From Sphingomonas faeni (lineage in GTDB: Bacteria; Pseudomonadota; Alphaproteobacteria; Sphingomonadales; Sphingomonadaceae): a stretch of 64,000 nucleotides of DNA. Within the stretch, counting starts at the first letter, position 1. Every line of letters begins with the position of its first letter. The stretch spans positions 124,001-188,000 of the forward strand of contig NZ_JALPNF010000004.1 in the NCBI RefSeq assembly GCF_023195535.1. Reading direction: 5' to 3'. This document shows, in pieces, positions 62,143 to 64,000 of the stretch. The position numbers were made by a program, and so were the translations under genes. Below the pieces are notes generated by a model. That model was given only the letters and a program-made list of their open reading frames with translations. It was not told where the DNA came from and searched no databases.

Positions 62143-64000
62143 ATGTCGCTTACGCTCGCGCTGTTGCTCGCCGGTCAGGCCGCTACCGTCACGCCGCCAT
62201 CGGTCACCCCCCAGACGCCCGCCGCGGATCAGGCGCCCGAGCCGGCCAATGGCCGTCTCGGCAATCAGCAACAGGGTGGCGGCGATATCGTCGTCACCGC
62301 ACGCCGTCGCGCAGAGACCATCCAGACCGTTCCGATCGCGATGTCGGTGATCGGCGGCACCGCGCTGGCGGAGACCGGCGCGTACAATGTCAGCCGCCTC
62401 ACACAACTCCAGCCGACGCTGCAATTCTACTCCACCAACCCACGCAATTCCGCCGCCAATATCCGCGGCCTCGGCGCGCCGTTCGGCCTGACCAACGACG
62501 GGATCGAGCAGGGCGTCGGCATCTATGTCGACCAGGTCTATTACAGCCGGATCGCCTCGGCGACGTTCGACTTCACCGACACCGAGCGGATCGAAGTCCT
62601 CCGCGGACCGCAAGGCACGCTCTACGGCAAGAACACCACCGCCGGCGCGATCAACATCACGACGCGCAAGCCCAGCTTCACGTCTGAGGCGCGGATCGAG
62701 CTCACCACCGGCAACTATCAGTTCGTCCAGGCCAAGGCCTCGGTGTCGGGCCCCCTGATCCCCGACAAACTCGCGATCCGGCTGTCGGCATCGGTGACCG
62801 AGCGCGACGGCACGATCCACAACGTCGTGACCGGCAAGGATCTGAATGCGCAGGACAATAAGAGCGTACGCGGGCAGCTATACTGGAAGCCGACCGACAC
62901 ACTCGATCTCGCTCTGTCGGGCGATTACGGCCAGCAAAACCCGAATTGCTGCGTGCAATATTACGCGCGCACCGGCGCGACGCAGCGGCCGCTCGACCGG
63001 CAATATGCCGCACTCGCTGCCGCGCAAGGCTATGTCGTGCCGTCCACAAACGCGTTCGACCGTGTGACCGACGTCGACACGCCGTTGCGCGCGAAGCAGG
63101 AATTGGGCGGCGTGTCGCTGCTCGGCAATCTCGATCTCGGCGCATCGACGATCACCTCGGTCAGCGCATGGCGGTTCTGGAATTGGGATCCGTCGAACGA
63201 TCGCGATTTCATCGGCCTGCCGATCACCACCGTGTCGGCCAACCCGTCGCAGCAGACGCAGTATAGCCAGGAACTGCGGATCGCCTCGAACGGCAAGCAC
63301 ACGCTCGATTACGTGCTCGGCGCATTCTACTTCTACCAGACGATCGATACCCAAGGGCTTCAGGTGCAGGGTCTGGCGGCCAGTGCGTTCCTGCTCAACC
63401 CGACCAGCGCGGGCGGGCGCAATCCGGCGACGTTGAACGGCCTGACCGCACGCAACACGATCGGCTTCAAGAACACCAGCGCGGCGCTGTTCGGCAAGCT
63501 GACCTGGAACGTCAGCGACCGGTTCCAGATCGCGCCGGGCCTGCGTTTGAACTACGACAAGAAGAAGGGCGACTATGTCTCGGTCGTCACCAACGGCACC
63601 GGCACGGCGCTGACCGCGGACCAGCGCGGTGTGCTCGCGCCGCAGAGCTATCAGCCCGATTTCGACAACTGGAACCTGTCGGGGGATATCACGGCGGCCT
63701 ACACCGTGACGTCAGACATCCACGCCTATGCGACCTACGCACGCAGCTACAAATCGGGCGGGATCAACCTGTCCGGCCTGCCGCTCGACGCCAGCAACAA
63801 CCCGATCCTGTCCGCCGCGACGGTAAAGCCCGAAAAAGTGAACCATTTCGAGCTTGGCCTGAAAACCCAGTTCCTGGATCGCCGGCTGACGCTGAACCTC
63901 GCCGGCTTCTGGACCGAAATCAGCGATTACCAGGCAACCGTCACCAACGGCCAGCTCGGCGTGCTGCGCGGCTATCTCGCCAATGCCGGAAAGGTCCGCA
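62143..64000 (+). CDS. TonB-dependent receptor (partial, 3' end outside window)
   Basis: 619 residues are visible from the ATG at 62143. A short hydrophobic leader (SLTLALLLAGQA), a Pro/Gln-rich spacer, TonB-box-like DIVVTARRR, the plug domain with RIEVLRGPQGTLYGKNTTAG (to about 180) and then beta strands of the barrel. Outer membrane active uptake. The NIRGLGAPFGLTND and VDQVYYSR pattern is that of the large sphingomonad receptor group; the ligand is unknown. The C-terminus is beyond the window. Confidence 0.93.
   Translation, partial: MSLTLALLLAGQAATVTPPSVTPQTPAADQAPEPANGRLGNQQQGGGDIVVTARRRAETIQTVPIAMSVIGGTALAETGAYNVSRLTQLQPTLQFYSTNPRNSAANIRGLGAPFGLTNDGIEQGVGIYVDQVYYSRIASATFDFTDTERIEVLRGPQGTLYGKNTTAGAINITTRKPSFTSEARIELTTGNYQFVQAKASVSGPLIPDKLAIRLSASVTERDGTIHNVVTGKDLNAQDNKSVRGQLYWKPTDTLDLALSGDYGQQNPNCCVQYYARTGATQRPLDRQYAALAAAQGYVVPSTNAFDRVTDVDTPLRAKQELGGVSLLGNLDLGASTITSVSAWRFWNWDPSNDRDFIGLPITTVSANPSQQTQYSQELRIASNGKHTLDYVLGAFYFYQTIDTQGLQVQGLAASAFLLNPTSAGGRNPATLNGLTARNTIGFKNTSAALFGKLTWNVSDRFQIAPGLRLNYDKKKGDYVSVVTNGTGTALTADQRGVLAPQSYQPDFDNWNLSGDITAAYTVTSDIHAYATYARSYKSGGINLSGLPLDASNNPILSAATVKPEKVNHFELGLKTQFLDRRLTLNLAGFWTEISDYQATVTNGQLGVLRGYLANAGKVR

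Overview
The window is about 64 kb of GC-rich, densely coding chromosome from an alphaproteobacterium, most likely Sphingomonas or a close sphingomonad. The reasons are the gene content (CckA hybrid kinase, a PopZ/DUF2497 protein, a LOV histidine kinase, an Entner-Doudoroff operon, paired M13 peptidases, a sphingomonad-type TonB receptor) and gene orders such as pcm-like/tolC and MarR/SH3/argC. I see no rRNA, prophage, transposase or CRISPR array. One tRNA gene (tRNA-Cys) is present. The genus call is inference from content; no alignment was run.

Layout. 1-3.2 kb: a hydroxyproline-type catabolic cluster (4-hydroxyproline epimerase, GntR/FCD regulator, amino acid permease). 3.2-5.0 kb, minus: aroK-aroB-DUF2256. 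5.1-9.0 kb: a small membrane protein, a large secreted protein of unknown function, xerD and accA. 9.0-9.6 kb, minus: two orphan Flp pilins. 9.6-15.3 kb: a MutT-type Nudix protein, tRNA-Cys (minus), pcm-like, tolC, popZ-like and a LOV hybrid histidine kinase. 15.4-20.4 kb: valS and a MATE transporter. 20.5-24.6 kb, minus: NYN protein, DoxX, greB and a lytic transglycosylase. 24.7-34.4 kb: dapA, smpB, DUF2062, two M13 peptidases, cckA and a single-domain response regulator. 34.6-39.6 kb: ilvD, then an overlapping lipoprotein-nnr-RNA methyltransferase operon. 39.7-41.4 kb, minus: fmt-truA, divergent from recR and def. 43-44.4 kb: rmuC. 44.9-46.7 kb, minus: rpsF-rpsR-rplI and an RcnB-like gene. 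46.9-51.8 kb: fabD-[GxxExxY cassette]-fabG-acpP-fabF-mltG. 51.9-59.4 kb, minus: MarR, SH3, argC, zwf, pgl, edd, glk, eda. 59.6-61.7 kb: secG and pyrG. The window ends inside a TonB-dependent receptor.

The most unusual feature is a very dense population of short palindromic elements, about 27 whole or partial copies of 50-130 bp. Each has a hairpin-forming arm repeated in inverted orientation at the other end, like REP doublets (REPINs). They fall into several arm types and occupy most of the longer gaps. Two copies lie inside essential-type coding sequences and keep the reading frame: 84 bp (28 codons, perfect 26-bp arms) in nnr and 102 bp (34 codons) in valS. Both fall where the protein family normally has no such segment. 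Another copy supplies the last codons and stops of two convergent genes. Separately, a cassette with near-perfect 28-bp terminal inverted repeats carries a GxxExxY/PD-(D/E)XK-like gene and sits between fabD and fabG. Together these suggest small non-autonomous elements that insert into genes and operons with little damage.

Functionally the window is mostly core metabolism: shikimate, fatty acid, lysine, branched-chain amino acid, arginine and CTP synthesis plus the Entner-Doudoroff route. It also holds translation genes (valS, fmt, def, S6/S18/L9, smpB, truA), cell-cycle signalling (CckA) and envelope functions (TolC, MATE, MltG, Slt, SecG, TonB receptor).
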